A stretch of DNA of 64,000 nucleotides, from the NCBI GenBank assembly GCA_041391765.1, contig JAWKNJ010000028.1:1-64000 (forward strand), given 5' to 3'. The position numbers and the translations under genes were made by a program. Positions 34,042 to 42,665 of this stretch are shown piece by piece. Numbering within the stretch: position 1 is the first letter of the stretch; each line of letters begins with the position of its first letter. The notes under the pieces are model-generated. The model had not been told where the DNA came from, ran no database searches, and saw only the letters and a list, made by a program, of their open reading frames with translations. The stretch comes from SHAN690 sp041391765. GTDB taxonomy: Bacteria > Bacteroidota > Bacteroidia > Flavobacteriales_G > Salibacteraceae.

Positions 34042-34976
34042 AATTGATACTGAATGCCAAGCGAGAAGACTTCTTTGAACTGAACCCTAGGGCCTACGGC
34101 ATCTATGATTCCATCATCGTTATTGTCTACCGCGATCTTGATGTCGTCATCATAAATTAAGTGTGTGCTAATGCTCGCGCTTAGGTATTCATTAATCTTC
34201 ATGGCAATCAACGTTTCCCAATTCACGTCAATGTTGCCAACGTTTTCTAGGTAGTTCATGAAGAAGTCTGCCTTGGTGTTAAGCTGCACATTTTTGACAA
34301 TCTCTTTGGAGTAGGCAAGCTTCAGGTAAGCCCCCACTTCATAGCGCATCGTCTGTCCTGGTGTGATTAAAGCACCTGTGATCGAATCATACTCTGCGGC
34401 TTCTACTCCAAACGCTCCCGCATCGGCTAATCGTTGGTTGTCAACGATGGTGATCTTGGCCGTGGCAGGAGATAAGTAGGCGCTGAACGCATCGCTTGGT
34501 TTGTAGTCAATACCGGTACCGATCAACACATAAGCCGGAGAAAACGGATCGGAGATTAACGGTGAAGGAGAAACCGAATAATCGTAACCATTGTCCCACT
34601 GGGTTCGGAACGTTCCGAGCACGGCCCAATACATTTTTTTGACAGGAATTTGATATCCGAACTTGGAGTTGATTTCAACTCTGTCATCCGTCTTTTGCAG
34701 TTGGCCGACTTTGCCTAATCGAGTAAGTCCATAGGCCGCGTCAAATGTGTTGTCCCAAGAAATCTTGTCTTTGGAATAATTGGCGAATAAATTCAAAATC
34801 ACGGTTCCGTTGATCGCATTTTGACCCCCACCTTGCCAGTTGTCAAGATAGGTTTGCGAAAAGTTTAGTCCTGCAATTCCGCCACGTTTCCAAGGGCCTT
34901 CATTTGCTGTGGAGTCTTGACTAAAAGCGCAATGCGCTGTGCTCGAAATAATCAGTAGGGTAAGTAATCGTTTCAT
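34038..34976 (-). CDS. DUF3078 outer-membrane beta-barrel protein
   Basis: A 312-residue exported protein. Signal peptide MKRLLTLLIISSTAHCAFS is followed by the DUF3078 hallmark WKRGGIAGLNFSQTYLDNWQGGG and alternating amphipathic strands ending in the aromatic LGIQYQF, the usual outer-membrane barrel C-terminus. Members are found only in Bacteroidota; their function is unknown. It lies 14 nt downstream of the broken enoyl-CoA hydratase gene on the same strand. Confidence 0.85.
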   Translation of the reverse strand: MKRLLTLLIISSTAHCAFSQDSTANEGPWKRGGIAGLNFSQTYLDNWQGGGQNAINGTVILNLFANYSKDKISWDNTFDAAYGLTRLGKVGQLQKTDDRVEINSKFGYQIPVKKMYWAVLGTFRTQWDNGYDYSVSPSPLISDPFSPAYVLIGTGIDYKPSDAFSAYLSPATAKITIVDNQRLADAGAFGVEAAEYDSITGALITPGQTMRYEVGAYLKLAYSKEIVKNVQLNTKADFFMNYLENVGNIDVNWETLIAMKINEYLSASISTHLIYDDDIKIAVDNNDDGIIDAVGPRVQFKEVFSLGIQYQF

Positions 34977-34990
34977 CTCTGTATCCGTAT

Positions 34991-35752
34991 TTATTTTGAT
35001 TTGAAAGCGTTGATTGCATCACGAGTAAAATCAGAAAGCACAAGTCGTCCACTGATCTTCGCACGATCGACAAGGAGTTGATCCCAATGTTCTGTGCCTT
35101 GCCAAAATACCCCTTTTAGTTCAGCCATTGCTTCCGGGCTATATTTTTCAATCCGTGCTATGAATGTGTTGATGGCGGCATCCATTTCATCAGTAGTTGC
35201 ATAGGTTTCCGTGTACAATCCTCTTTCCCTTGCCCATTCCGCGGTCGCCATTCACTGGGCATCAACCAATTCAGTGAATGCTGCCTTGCCCATTTTTCGT
35301 TCAACTGCCGGACCAACCACGAAGGGCCCAATACCTATGGCTAATTCTGAAAGTTTAATAAAGGCAAACTTGGTTGCGAAACAGTAATCGACAGCACTCG
35401 CAACACCAACACCTCCGCCCACGGCTTTGCCCTGAACACGACCAATGACAAATTTTGGGCATGTGCGAATCGCATTAATCACCTTGGCGAATCCGCTGAA
35501 AAACTCCAACCCTTCTTCATCACTCTTAATCGCCACCAGTTCATCAAAGCTCGCTCCTGCGCAAAAAGCCCGATCACCGGCAGACTGAAGTAGAATGCAT
35601 GTTGATACAGGGCTTTGACCGGCTTTAGTGATTTGATTGGCCAGTTCATTCAAAATGTGGCCAGGTAATGAATTGCTCTGAGGGTGAAAAAATTCAATGA
35701 CATGACAGCGATTTCTGAGATCTGATTTGACGTAGGCTTCGCTCATTTTCAA
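34991..35752 (-). pseudogene. Enoyl-CoA hydratase/isomerase with in-frame stop
   Basis: The crotonase fold is continuous in one reading frame from 35752 to 34991, broken only by a TGA at 35252-35254. The N-terminal 166 residues carry the oxyanion-hole motif AFCAGASFDEL and the KAVGGGVGVASAVDYCFA segment. After the TGA the same frame continues MATAEWARERGLY to the natural end (FTRDAINAFKSK). Homologues have a residue such as Trp before the TAEWA helix, so a TGG to TGA change is the simplest explanation. Intact, the enzyme would hydrate or isomerise enoyl-CoA esters in fatty- or amino-acid breakdown. As it stands, either the C-terminal third is lost or a second start is used after the stop. Confidence 0.8.
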
Positions 35753-35870
35753 AATTTTGGCAAAGAAAAGATTTAAGGCAAATTACCAACTCATTGAGCT
35801 AACAACCTATTGATAATACTTTCAAATTATTGCGACCACGGCTTATCCGATGCAGTATAGATTTGAAGCC

Positions 35871-37490
35871 ATGAAAAAGATCATCATAGCCGGTGGGGCT
35901 ATGCTTTTGTCCATGGTGGCCGTATCACAGAAGGAAACTGTAAAACAACCTTCAATTAAATTGGAGCACTATGTTGAATACCTTGACACGGGACATACTC
36001 GAGTGTTCCGTGAGGGGGACATGCTTTATGGCCAAAAGCAAGGAACATGGAATTACTATTATCAGAATGGTCAAAAGCAGGAAGAGTCTAATTGGACCAA
36101 CGGGAAACTGAATGGAAGTGTAACCTATTGGTATGAAAGTGGCCAGCGTCAATCCAAAGGTTATTTCAGATTGGTCTTTCAGGAAGGATTGCTGTTTTCA
36201 CTACGCGACAGTGTTTTTGAGGAGTGGTATCCAAATGGAAACCTCAAACGAACCGGAAGCTACGTATACGATGTAAAAAATGGGCTTTGGAAATACTGGT
36301 TTCCGAACGGTGAAAAATGGAAGGAGATTTTCTATGTAAATGGACTTGAAAAGCCAGGAAGTGCTTACGATATGGACGGCAAGCAATGTTTGAAAAAAGG
36401 TAGCGGTGTGTTGTATGACTACTACGACAATGGAACATTGCAATCAATGCGAACTGTTAGTGATTCAGTTTTTAATGGATTGGCCGAATACTATTTCGAA
36501 TCTGGAGCTAAGGAAAGCGAAGGCTCGCTCAAATACAATATCCAACACGGGTTGTGGCATTTTTACTACGATTCAAAAGAGGTTTGGAAAGACATCAATT
36601 ATGACATGGGCGAGTTGGACGGTCCCTACAAGAATTGGTACAAGAATGGTAAGCTGAGCGTGGAAGGGGCGTATGACCATGGGGAGAAAACCGGACATTG
36701 GGTTTGGTATAACAGCACCGGCAAAACCTACATGGAAGGTGAATTTGTGAAGGGCCAGCAACACGGGGTGTGGACCTATTATTTTGAGAACGGACAAATC
36801 GAATCTACCGGCAAATTTGAGAAGGACAAGAGGGAGGGAGAATGGAACATGTACTATAAGAATGGTGCGAAGTGGAAGGTTGGTGAATACAAAAACGACC
36901 TGAAGGATGGCCACTGGGTCTATTATTTTGAGACCGGAAAAACGCTGCAGGAGGGCGACTTCAAGGAAGGTAAAGAGAACGGACTTTGGGCTTCATGGTA
37001 TGAGAACGGACAGAAAAAAGACGAAGGGACTTTTGCTATGGGGATCATGGACGGTAAGTGGGAAGGATGGTTTGACAATGGAAAAATGAACTATTCTGGA
37101 GTAAGAAAGACAGGGGAAAAGGACGGTGAATGGAAGTTTGGTTACCGAAATGGAAAACCGAGAGAAGAGGGTCCGTATTTGAACGGTCAGAAGAATGGTA
37201 AATGGAAATATTACTTGGAATCAGGAAATCTGGATTATGAGTGTTCTTATAAAAACGGTGCGAAGGATGGTAAGTGCACCTATTATTACCCTCATGGCTC
37301 CAAAATGAGAGAAGAATCCTATAAAATGGACAGACCGGATGGAGTGAGCAAAATGTGGAACCAAAGCAACAACCTCATCAGCACAAGAACATATGAGAAT
37401 GGTGTCTTGGACGGGAAATCGGTCAACTATGATGAAAGCGGGAAGCCTACAAGTGTGATGATTTATAAAAATGGTGTCAAGGTGAACTAA
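35871..37490 (+). CDS. Secreted YwqK/MORN-like repeat protein
   Basis: A 539-residue protein from the ATG at 35871, which gives a signal peptide (MKKIIIAGGAMLLSMVAVSQ); an ATG at 35850 adds seven residues. The rest is about 20 tandem repeats of roughly 23 residues with the pattern G-x-W-x-Y-Y-x-x-N-G-x, for example GTWNYYYQNGQKQEE and GHWVYYFETGKTLQE. These match the YwqK / MORN_2 family, often misnamed toxin-antitoxin antitoxin. Such repeats form elongated beta structures. Export suggests an envelope or surface scaffold. Function is unknown. Confidence 0.8.
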   Translation: MKKIIIAGGAMLLSMVAVSQKETVKQPSIKLEHYVEYLDTGHTRVFREGDMLYGQKQGTWNYYYQNGQKQEESNWTNGKLNGSVTYWYESGQRQSKGYFRLVFQEGLLFSLRDSVFEEWYPNGNLKRTGSYVYDVKNGLWKYWFPNGEKWKEIFYVNGLEKPGSAYDMDGKQCLKKGSGVLYDYYDNGTLQSMRTVSDSVFNGLAEYYFESGAKESEGSLKYNIQHGLWHFYYDSKEVWKDINYDMGELDGPYKNWYKNGKLSVEGAYDHGEKTGHWVWYNSTGKTYMEGEFVKGQQHGVWTYYFENGQIESTGKFEKDKREGEWNMYYKNGAKWKVGEYKNDLKDGHWVYYFETGKTLQEGDFKEGKENGLWASWYENGQKKDEGTFAMGIMDGKWEGWFDNGKMNYSGVRKTGEKDGEWKFGYRNGKPREEGPYLNGQKNGKWKYYLESGNLDYECSYKNGAKDGKCTYYYPHGSKMREESYKMDRPDGVSKMWNQSNNLISTRTYENGVLDGKSVNYDESGKPTSVMIYKNGVKVN

Positions 37491-37505
37491 CTTGGGATCT
37501 AATTA

Positions 37506-37513
37506 TATATTTG
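37506..37513 (+). promoter_or_regulatory. Promoter -7 element before rimP
   Basis: TATATTTG matches TAnnTTTG. Transcription would begin near 37520, directly upstream of the terminator hairpin at 37535, so the leader contains the hairpin. Confidence 0.45.
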
Positions 37514-37534
37514 CAGCCGAAATAAAAGATGTGT

Positions 37535-37560
37535 GAGGGGAGAATATCCCCTCTTTTTTT
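37535..37560 (+). terminator. Terminator hairpin in the rimP leader (possible attenuator)
   Basis: A perfect 7-bp GC-rich stem (GAGGGGA with TCCCCTC), 5-nt loop and seven T ending 12 nt before the rimP ATG. It follows the promoter -7 element at 37506 and precedes rimP-nusA-infB, so it may end most transcripts early and regulate the operon. It could also simply end the upstream YwqK-repeat transcript. Confidence 0.7.
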
Positions 37561-37572
37561 GGAAGAAATTGG

Positions 37573-38019
37573 ATGATTTCAGTTGACCAAATAGAACGAT
37601 TGGTGCAGGAAAAGCTTGGCGAGGGAACTTTGTTTCTGGTTCAAGTCAAAGTCAATCCAGGCAACAAAATTGTCATCGAAATTGATGGTGATTCAGGAGT
37701 TGGGATTGACGACTGTGTAGCTGTAAGTCGTCAGGTGGAGTCAAATCTCGATCGTGAGGTTGAAGATTTTGAATTGCCGGTGACATCAGCTGGTCTTGGT
37801 CAGCCATTCAAGGTAGAACGACAGTATCATAAGAATGTCGGTCGCGAAGTTGATTTGAGATTGTCGGATGGAAGCGAGAAACGAGGTCACATTGTGAAAG
37901 TGAATGGTGGGTTGACCATCAAGCTTCCGGCTCAAAAGAAAAAGCAACTCCCGGAGCGAGAGGAAACTTATGCCTGGGATCAAATAAAAGAATGCAAGGT
38001 TAGAATATCATTTAAGTAA
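37573..38019 (+). CDS. rimP: Ribosome maturation factor RimP
   Basis: A 148-residue RimP. The N-terminal half has FLVQVKVNPGNKIVIEIDGDSGVGIDDCVAVSRQVE and the C-terminal half the SH3-like region with VTSAGLGQPFK and GHIVKVNGGLTIKLP. RimP acts in maturation of the 30S ribosomal subunit. It begins the rimP-nusA-infB operon, with 13 nt to nusA, and sits just after the leader terminator. Confidence 0.94.
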   Translation: MISVDQIERLVQEKLGEGTLFLVQVKVNPGNKIVIEIDGDSGVGIDDCVAVSRQVESNLDREVEDFELPVTSAGLGQPFKVERQYHKNVGREVDLRLSDGSEKRGHIVKVNGGLTIKLPAQKKKQLPEREETYAWDQIKECKVRISFK

Positions 38020-38032
38020 TAACTGTTTCGCT

Positions 38033-39268
38033 ATGAACGCAGATGAATTAATTGAATCGTTTCAGGATTTTAAAGACTTTAAAAACATTGATCGTGTTAC
38101 GATGATGCACATTTTAGAAGATGTGATTCGTGGAATGATCTTAAAAGAATTTGAAGACGATACCAACTTCGACATCATTATCAACCCTGATAAAGGTGAC
38201 TTGGAAATTTGGAGAAACCGAATGATTGTCGAAGATGGCGCGGTGGAGGACGACCTGACTGAAATTGCTTACAGCGAGGCTATCAAGCTAGAGCCCGACT
38301 TTGAGGTTGGTGAGGAAGCTTCAGAAGAATTGAAGATTGAAAACTTCGGCAGGAGAGCGATTCTTAGCATGCGCCAGAACTTGGTGGCTAAGATTCAGGA
38401 ACTTGAAAAGGATAGTATTTATAGGAAGTATAAGGATCGCGTTGGTGATATCATAACCGGTGAAGTCTATCAGATTTGGAAGCGAGAAATTTTGGTTTTG
38501 GATGATGAAGGCAATGAGTTGGTGCTTCCAAAGTCAGAGCAAATTCCAACGGATTACTTCAAGAAAGGAGATACAGTTCGAGCTGTTGTGAGCAAGGTGG
38601 ATATGAAAAATGCTAACCCTGTGATCATTCTTTCAAGAACATCACCAGCTTTCTTAGAACGATTGTTTGAAATGGAAGTTCCTGAGATATTTGATGGACT
38701 CATCACGATCAAAAAGATCGTGCGTGAACCTGGAGAGAGAGCAAAAGTGGCTGTTGAGTCATATGATGATCGTATTGATCCGGTTGGAGCATGTGTGGGT
38801 ATGAAGGGATCGCGTATTCACGGAATCGTTCGTGAATTACGTAACGAGAATATTGACGTGATTAACTACACAAATAATCCTACACTTTTCATTCAAAGAG
38901 CTTTGAGCCCTGCAAAAATCACTACCATAAAATTGGATGATGAAACTGGCCATGCTAGTGTTTACTTGAAGCCGGATCAGGTTTCATTGGCAATCGGGAA
39001 GGGCGGTCATAACATCAAATTGGCCGGTAAACTAACCGGTTATGAAATCGATGTGTTCCGTGAATCTGATGATGACTTCGAAGATGTTGACTTGGAAGAA
39101 TTTGCAGATGAAATTGATCACTGGATTATTGATGAATTGAAAGCAATTGGTTGTGACACCGCAAAAAGTGTTATCGAAATCGGAGCTGCTGATTTGGTGA
39201 AGCGAACCGATTTGGAAGAAGAAACCATCGCAGAAATTTTGGAAATATTGAAGTCGGAGTTTGAGTAA
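38033..39268 (+). CDS. nusA: Transcription termination/antitermination factor NusA
   Basis: A 411-residue NusA. It has the N-terminal RNA polymerase-binding domain (about residues 1-125), an S1 domain with GDIITGEVYQIWKREILV, KH1 and KH2 with VGMKGSRIHGIVREL and IGKGGHNIKLAGKLTGYEIDV, and a short acidic C-terminal region (DDFEDVDLEEFADEIDHW) with a helix-hairpin-helix-like end. It controls pausing and termination and takes part in rRNA antitermination. It lies 13 nt after rimP and 43 nt before infB. Confidence 0.96.
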   Translation: MNADELIESFQDFKDFKNIDRVTMMHILEDVIRGMILKEFEDDTNFDIIINPDKGDLEIWRNRMIVEDGAVEDDLTEIAYSEAIKLEPDFEVGEEASEELKIENFGRRAILSMRQNLVAKIQELEKDSIYRKYKDRVGDIITGEVYQIWKREILVLDDEGNELVLPKSEQIPTDYFKKGDTVRAVVSKVDMKNANPVIILSRTSPAFLERLFEMEVPEIFDGLITIKKIVREPGERAKVAVESYDDRIDPVGACVGMKGSRIHGIVRELRNENIDVINYTNNPTLFIQRALSPAKITTIKLDDETGHASVYLKPDQVSLAIGKGGHNIKLAGKLTGYEIDVFRESDDDFEDVDLEEFADEIDHWIIDELKAIGCDTAKSVIEIGAADLVKRTDLEEETIAEILEILKSEFE

Positions 39269-39311
39269 ACTCACTTAGTTTTAGATTTTAACGAGATTCG
39301 CAGTCGTATTT

Positions 39312-41987
39312 ATGACAGAAACAGGACCGATTAGACTTAGTAAAGCAGCAAAGGAATTTAATGTTGGGCTGGCTACTATTGTTGATTTTCTTGCCAACAA
39401 GGGAATCAAGGTGGAGTCGAACCCAAACACCAAAATTGAGACGGACGCGTATCAATTGCTGGTTAATGAGTACGCCCCTGATCGTGCCAAGAAGCAAAAA
39501 TCTGAAGCTCTTTCTCAAACCAAAGTGGTGCATGAGACCATCACATTGGACAATCAAAGCCGCGAGAAGCAGAGTGCTGAAAGTGAACAGGAAGAGATTC
39601 TAATTAAGAATGTTGGAGGTTTTACTGAGCCAGAAGCTCCTAAACCAGAACCTGAAAAGGGACCAACGGTTGTTGGAAAAATTGATCTGGATTCTGTAAA
39701 GTCCAATCGACCTTCCAAGAAGGTTGAGGAGAAACCTGCCCCTGTTGTTAAAGAGGAGCCGAAAAAAGAAGAGTCAAAGAAAGAGGAAGCTAAAGTCGAG
39801 GCTGCAAAACCAGAGCCTGCAAAACCTGCAGAACCCGAGTTCTTAAAGGCTAAAGCAGAAAAGCTGGACGGACCGAAATTGGTTGGAAAGATTGAATTGC
39901 CGACCCAACCTGAACGCACACGTGATTCCGATTCTGATGATAAAAAGAAGCGTAAGCGCAAGCGCATTACTCAAGTCATACCTGGCCAGGATAACCGTGG
40001 ACAGGGCGGGGGACAAGGTCAAGGACAGGGAAATAGATTTGACAAAGGTAAAAAGGGACCTAAGCCTGCACCGAAGGTTGAATTGACGGAAGAGCAAATT
40101 CAGAATCAAGTTCGTGAAACCTTGGCTGCCCTCAAGAATAAGGGAAAGTCAACTCGATCAAAGTATCGAAGAGAAAGACGAGACGCTGTTAGTGAAAAAA
40201 TGCAGCGTGAAGTTGAGCAACAAGAGGAAGAAAGCAAGACACTGAAGTTGACGGAGTTCGTAACCGTAAGTGAACTTGCGACTATGATGAATGTCTCTCC
40301 AACGGAAGTCATTTCTACATGTATGTCCATCGGGATGATGGTGTCTATTAATCAACGATTGGATTCAGAAACATTGACACTTTTAGCAGAAGAGTATGGT
40401 TATACTGTTGAGTTCGTTGGTGCAGATATCGAGGAGAGTATTCAAGATGAGGAGGACGATGAATCAACGCTGGTTGAGCGTCCACCGATTGTCACTGTGA
40501 TGGGTCACGTTGACCACGGTAAAACATCTTTACTTGACTATATCAGAAGAGAAAATGTGATTGCAGGTGAAGCCGGGGGTATCACTCAGCATATTGGTGC
40601 TTATAGCGTGGAGCTGGAAAATGGGAAGGTGATTACTTTCCTGGATACACCGGGACATGAAGCTTTTACTGCGATGCGTGCTCGAGGCGCGCAGGTTACT
40701 GACATAGCGATTATTGTAGTCGCAGCGGATGACGCGGTAATGCCGCAAACAGTTGAAGCCATCAACCATGCTCAAGCGGCTGGTGTTCCTATGATTTTCG
40801 CATTCAATAAGATCGATAAAGATGGAGCTAATGCGGATAAGATTCGCGAGCAATTAGCTAACATGAACATACTGGTTGAAGATTGGGGAGGTAAGTATCA
40901 GTGTCAGGAGATTTCGGCCAAGTCAGGTTTGAATGTGAATGAGTTATTGGACAAAGTGTTGCTCGAATCAGAGCTGTTAGAACTTAAGGCCAATCCTGAC
41001 AGAAATGCTCGAGGAACTGTAATCGAAGCGAGTCTTGACAAGGGTCGCGGTTACACGGCTACCATGTTGGTTCAAACAGGAACAATGCGCGTTGGTGATA
41101 TGATCCTTTCAGGAAGTCACTTCGGGCGTGTCAAGGCTATGTTCAATGAACGTGGTTTACCTGTGAAAGAGGCAGGTCCATCGCATCCCGTAAGTATACT
41201 TGGCTTGAATGGTGCTCCCAGTGCCGGTGATCCATTCCAGATCATGGATGACGAGCGCGAAATGAAGAACGTGGCTCTTCGAAGAGAGCAGCTACAGCGT
41301 GAACAAAGCATTAGAACTCAGCGAAGAAGAACACTTGAAGATATTGGTGAGATCATCCAGATCGGAGATTACCAGGAATTGAACCTTATCGTTAAAGGTG
41401 ACGTGGATGGCTCTGTGGAGGCGCTTGCTGACAGCTTGTTAAAGCTTTCAACGGAGAATATTGCGATTAACGTCATTCATAAATCTGTAGGTCAGATTTC
41501 TGAATCTGATGTATTGCTCGCGACCGCTTCTGACGCTATTATCATTGGATTCCAGGTCCGACCCTCAGCACAAGCGAGAAAGCGTGCAGAATACGAAGGC
41601 ATTGAAATTCGACTTTACTCCATCATCTATGACGCTATCAATGAAATGAAGGCGGCTATGGAGGGTATGTTGAAGCCGAAGATCGAAGAGCAGGTAGTTT
41701 GCAACATAGAGGTTCGTGAAACATTCAAAATCAGCAAGGTTGGAACCATTGCCGGTTGTTATGTTCTTGACGGTACTGTTAGTCGAAACACCAAGGTTCG
41801 CCTTATCCGCGATGGTATCGTGATTTACTCAGGAGCACTTGGCTCATTGAAGCGCTTCAAAGATGATGTCAAGGAAGTCAAAGCAGGCTTTGAATGTGGT
41901 CTAAATATTGACAACTTCAACGATATTAAAGTCGGTGACATCATCGAGGGATACGAAGAAGTTGAGGTGGCTCGAAAGCTTGAGTAA
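39312..41987 (+). CDS. infB: Translation initiation factor IF-2
   Basis: An 891-residue IF-2. The N-terminus has the IF2_N fold (RLSKAAKEFNVGLATIVDFLANKGI), then a long Lys/Glu/Pro-rich disordered linker (about residues 75-270), a second IF2_N (LTEFVTVSELATMMNVSPTEVI), and the GTPase domain: G1 GHVDHGKTS (about residue 398), DTPGHEAF, NKIDKDGAN. C-terminal domains follow, ending GYEEVEVARKLE. It delivers initiator tRNA to the 30S subunit using GTP. Third gene of the rimP-nusA-infB operon. The SPOR gene runs toward it, stop to stop. Confidence 0.97.
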   Translation: MTETGPIRLSKAAKEFNVGLATIVDFLANKGIKVESNPNTKIETDAYQLLVNEYAPDRAKKQKSEALSQTKVVHETITLDNQSREKQSAESEQEEILIKNVGGFTEPEAPKPEPEKGPTVVGKIDLDSVKSNRPSKKVEEKPAPVVKEEPKKEESKKEEAKVEAAKPEPAKPAEPEFLKAKAEKLDGPKLVGKIELPTQPERTRDSDSDDKKKRKRKRITQVIPGQDNRGQGGGQGQGQGNRFDKGKKGPKPAPKVELTEEQIQNQVRETLAALKNKGKSTRSKYRRERRDAVSEKMQREVEQQEEESKTLKLTEFVTVSELATMMNVSPTEVISTCMSIGMMVSINQRLDSETLTLLAEEYGYTVEFVGADIEESIQDEEDDESTLVERPPIVTVMGHVDHGKTSLLDYIRRENVIAGEAGGITQHIGAYSVELENGKVITFLDTPGHEAFTAMRARGAQVTDIAIIVVAADDAVMPQTVEAINHAQAAGVPMIFAFNKIDKDGANADKIREQLANMNILVEDWGGKYQCQEISAKSGLNVNELLDKVLLESELLELKANPDRNARGTVIEASLDKGRGYTATMLVQTGTMRVGDMILSGSHFGRVKAMFNERGLPVKEAGPSHPVSILGLNGAPSAGDPFQIMDDEREMKNVALRREQLQREQSIRTQRRRTLEDIGEIIQIGDYQELNLIVKGDVDGSVEALADSLLKLSTENIAINVIHKSVGQISESDVLLATASDAIIIGFQVRPSAQARKRAEYEGIEIRLYSIIYDAINEMKAAMEGMLKPKIEEQVVCNIEVRETFKISKVGTIAGCYVLDGTVSRNTKVRLIRDGIVIYSGALGSLKRFKDDVKEVKAGFECGLNIDNFNDIKVGDIIEGYEEVEVARKLE

Positions 41988-42446
41988 TTAATACTCCACT
42001 TTTATTTCATCCTTGATAATGAACGAAGCCGGATATTTTATCCGAATAGTTTCATGAAATTCCAAGGCTTCAAGTCTGGTTCGAAAATCTCCGACACGCA
42101 GCACCCAGTTTGGGTAACTCCAAAGCGTGTAGGAGCTGGATTTGTCATACAGTTGAAGAAAATCGGATTGCTTTTTAAAGGCTAACTCGCGGGCATTCGG
42201 TCCTGATGCAGAGAAGATTTGTATTCTGAACCCTTCCACTTTCATCGACTTTCTGTCCAGAGAGTCCATTAGTGCGATGTAGTTTTTCATCTCAGCGGAC
42301 ATTGCATACTCAACATGGCTCGTGATCTTATCTACCATCTCCGTTTCATATGATGTTTGGTTGAGTTGAGATGACTGATCAACCTGAGCAATGCTCGAAT
42401 CTAAAATTAGGAAAAGCGCCATACTGGCGAATGTCAACTTCATCAT
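41988..42446 (-). CDS. SPOR-domain exported protein
   Basis: A 152-residue protein with a signal peptide (MMKLTFASMALFLILDSSIA). The C-terminal about 80 residues match the SPOR peptidoglycan-binding fold: VEGFRIQIFSASGPNARELAFKKQSDFLQ, YTLWSYPNWVLRVGDFRTRLEALEF. SPOR domains bind denuded glycan strands at division sites or cell poles. The gene converges on infB with no gap and lies divergent from the act operon. Confidence 0.8.
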   Translation of the reverse strand: MMKLTFASMALFLILDSSIAQVDQSSQLNQTSYETEMVDKITSHVEYAMSAEMKNYIALMDSLDRKSMKVEGFRIQIFSASGPNARELAFKKQSDFLQLYDKSSSYTLWSYPNWVLRVGDFRTRLEALEFHETIRIKYPASFIIKDEIKVEY

Positions 42447-42611
42447 CCTGCGAAGCTACTAGCGTTCACCATCTTAGGATTTTGACGCGCCAGTCTCATA
42501 ATCGTAAGTGTCAATAAAACAACGTATTATAGTTCTTATTTAGAACCTCTTTAAATTAATAGAGCGTAGTCCATTTTTAAAGAAATGTTAACCGCCCTAT
42601 TGCCTTTCTTC

Positions 42612-42619
42612 TAAATTTG
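42612..42619 (+). promoter_or_regulatory. Promoter -7 element of the act-cox operon
   Basis: TAAATTTG matches TAnnTTTG and lies 46 nt before the actA ATG. No well-spaced TTG -33 element is seen. The rest of the 219-nt gap 42447-42665 shows no gene. Confidence 0.5.
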
Positions 42620-42665
42620 CCACCGCTTTCTGACCACCCTTTTACAACGAAAACTGAAAGAATCT

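Noticed and set aside
35252..35254. TGA as selenocysteine or a reassigned Trp codon
   Set aside because: Many good genes here end in TGA, no SECIS-like need exists in the crotonase family, and a point change is simpler.
35871..37490. YwqK protein as the antitoxin of a toxin-antitoxin pair
   Set aside because: No toxin gene is next to it and it has a signal peptide; the name comes from transferred annotation.
35850..37490. Tandem DNA repeats or a CRISPR-like array
   Set aside because: The periodicity is protein-level repeat coding (about 69 nt, diverged), not identical repeats with unique spacers.
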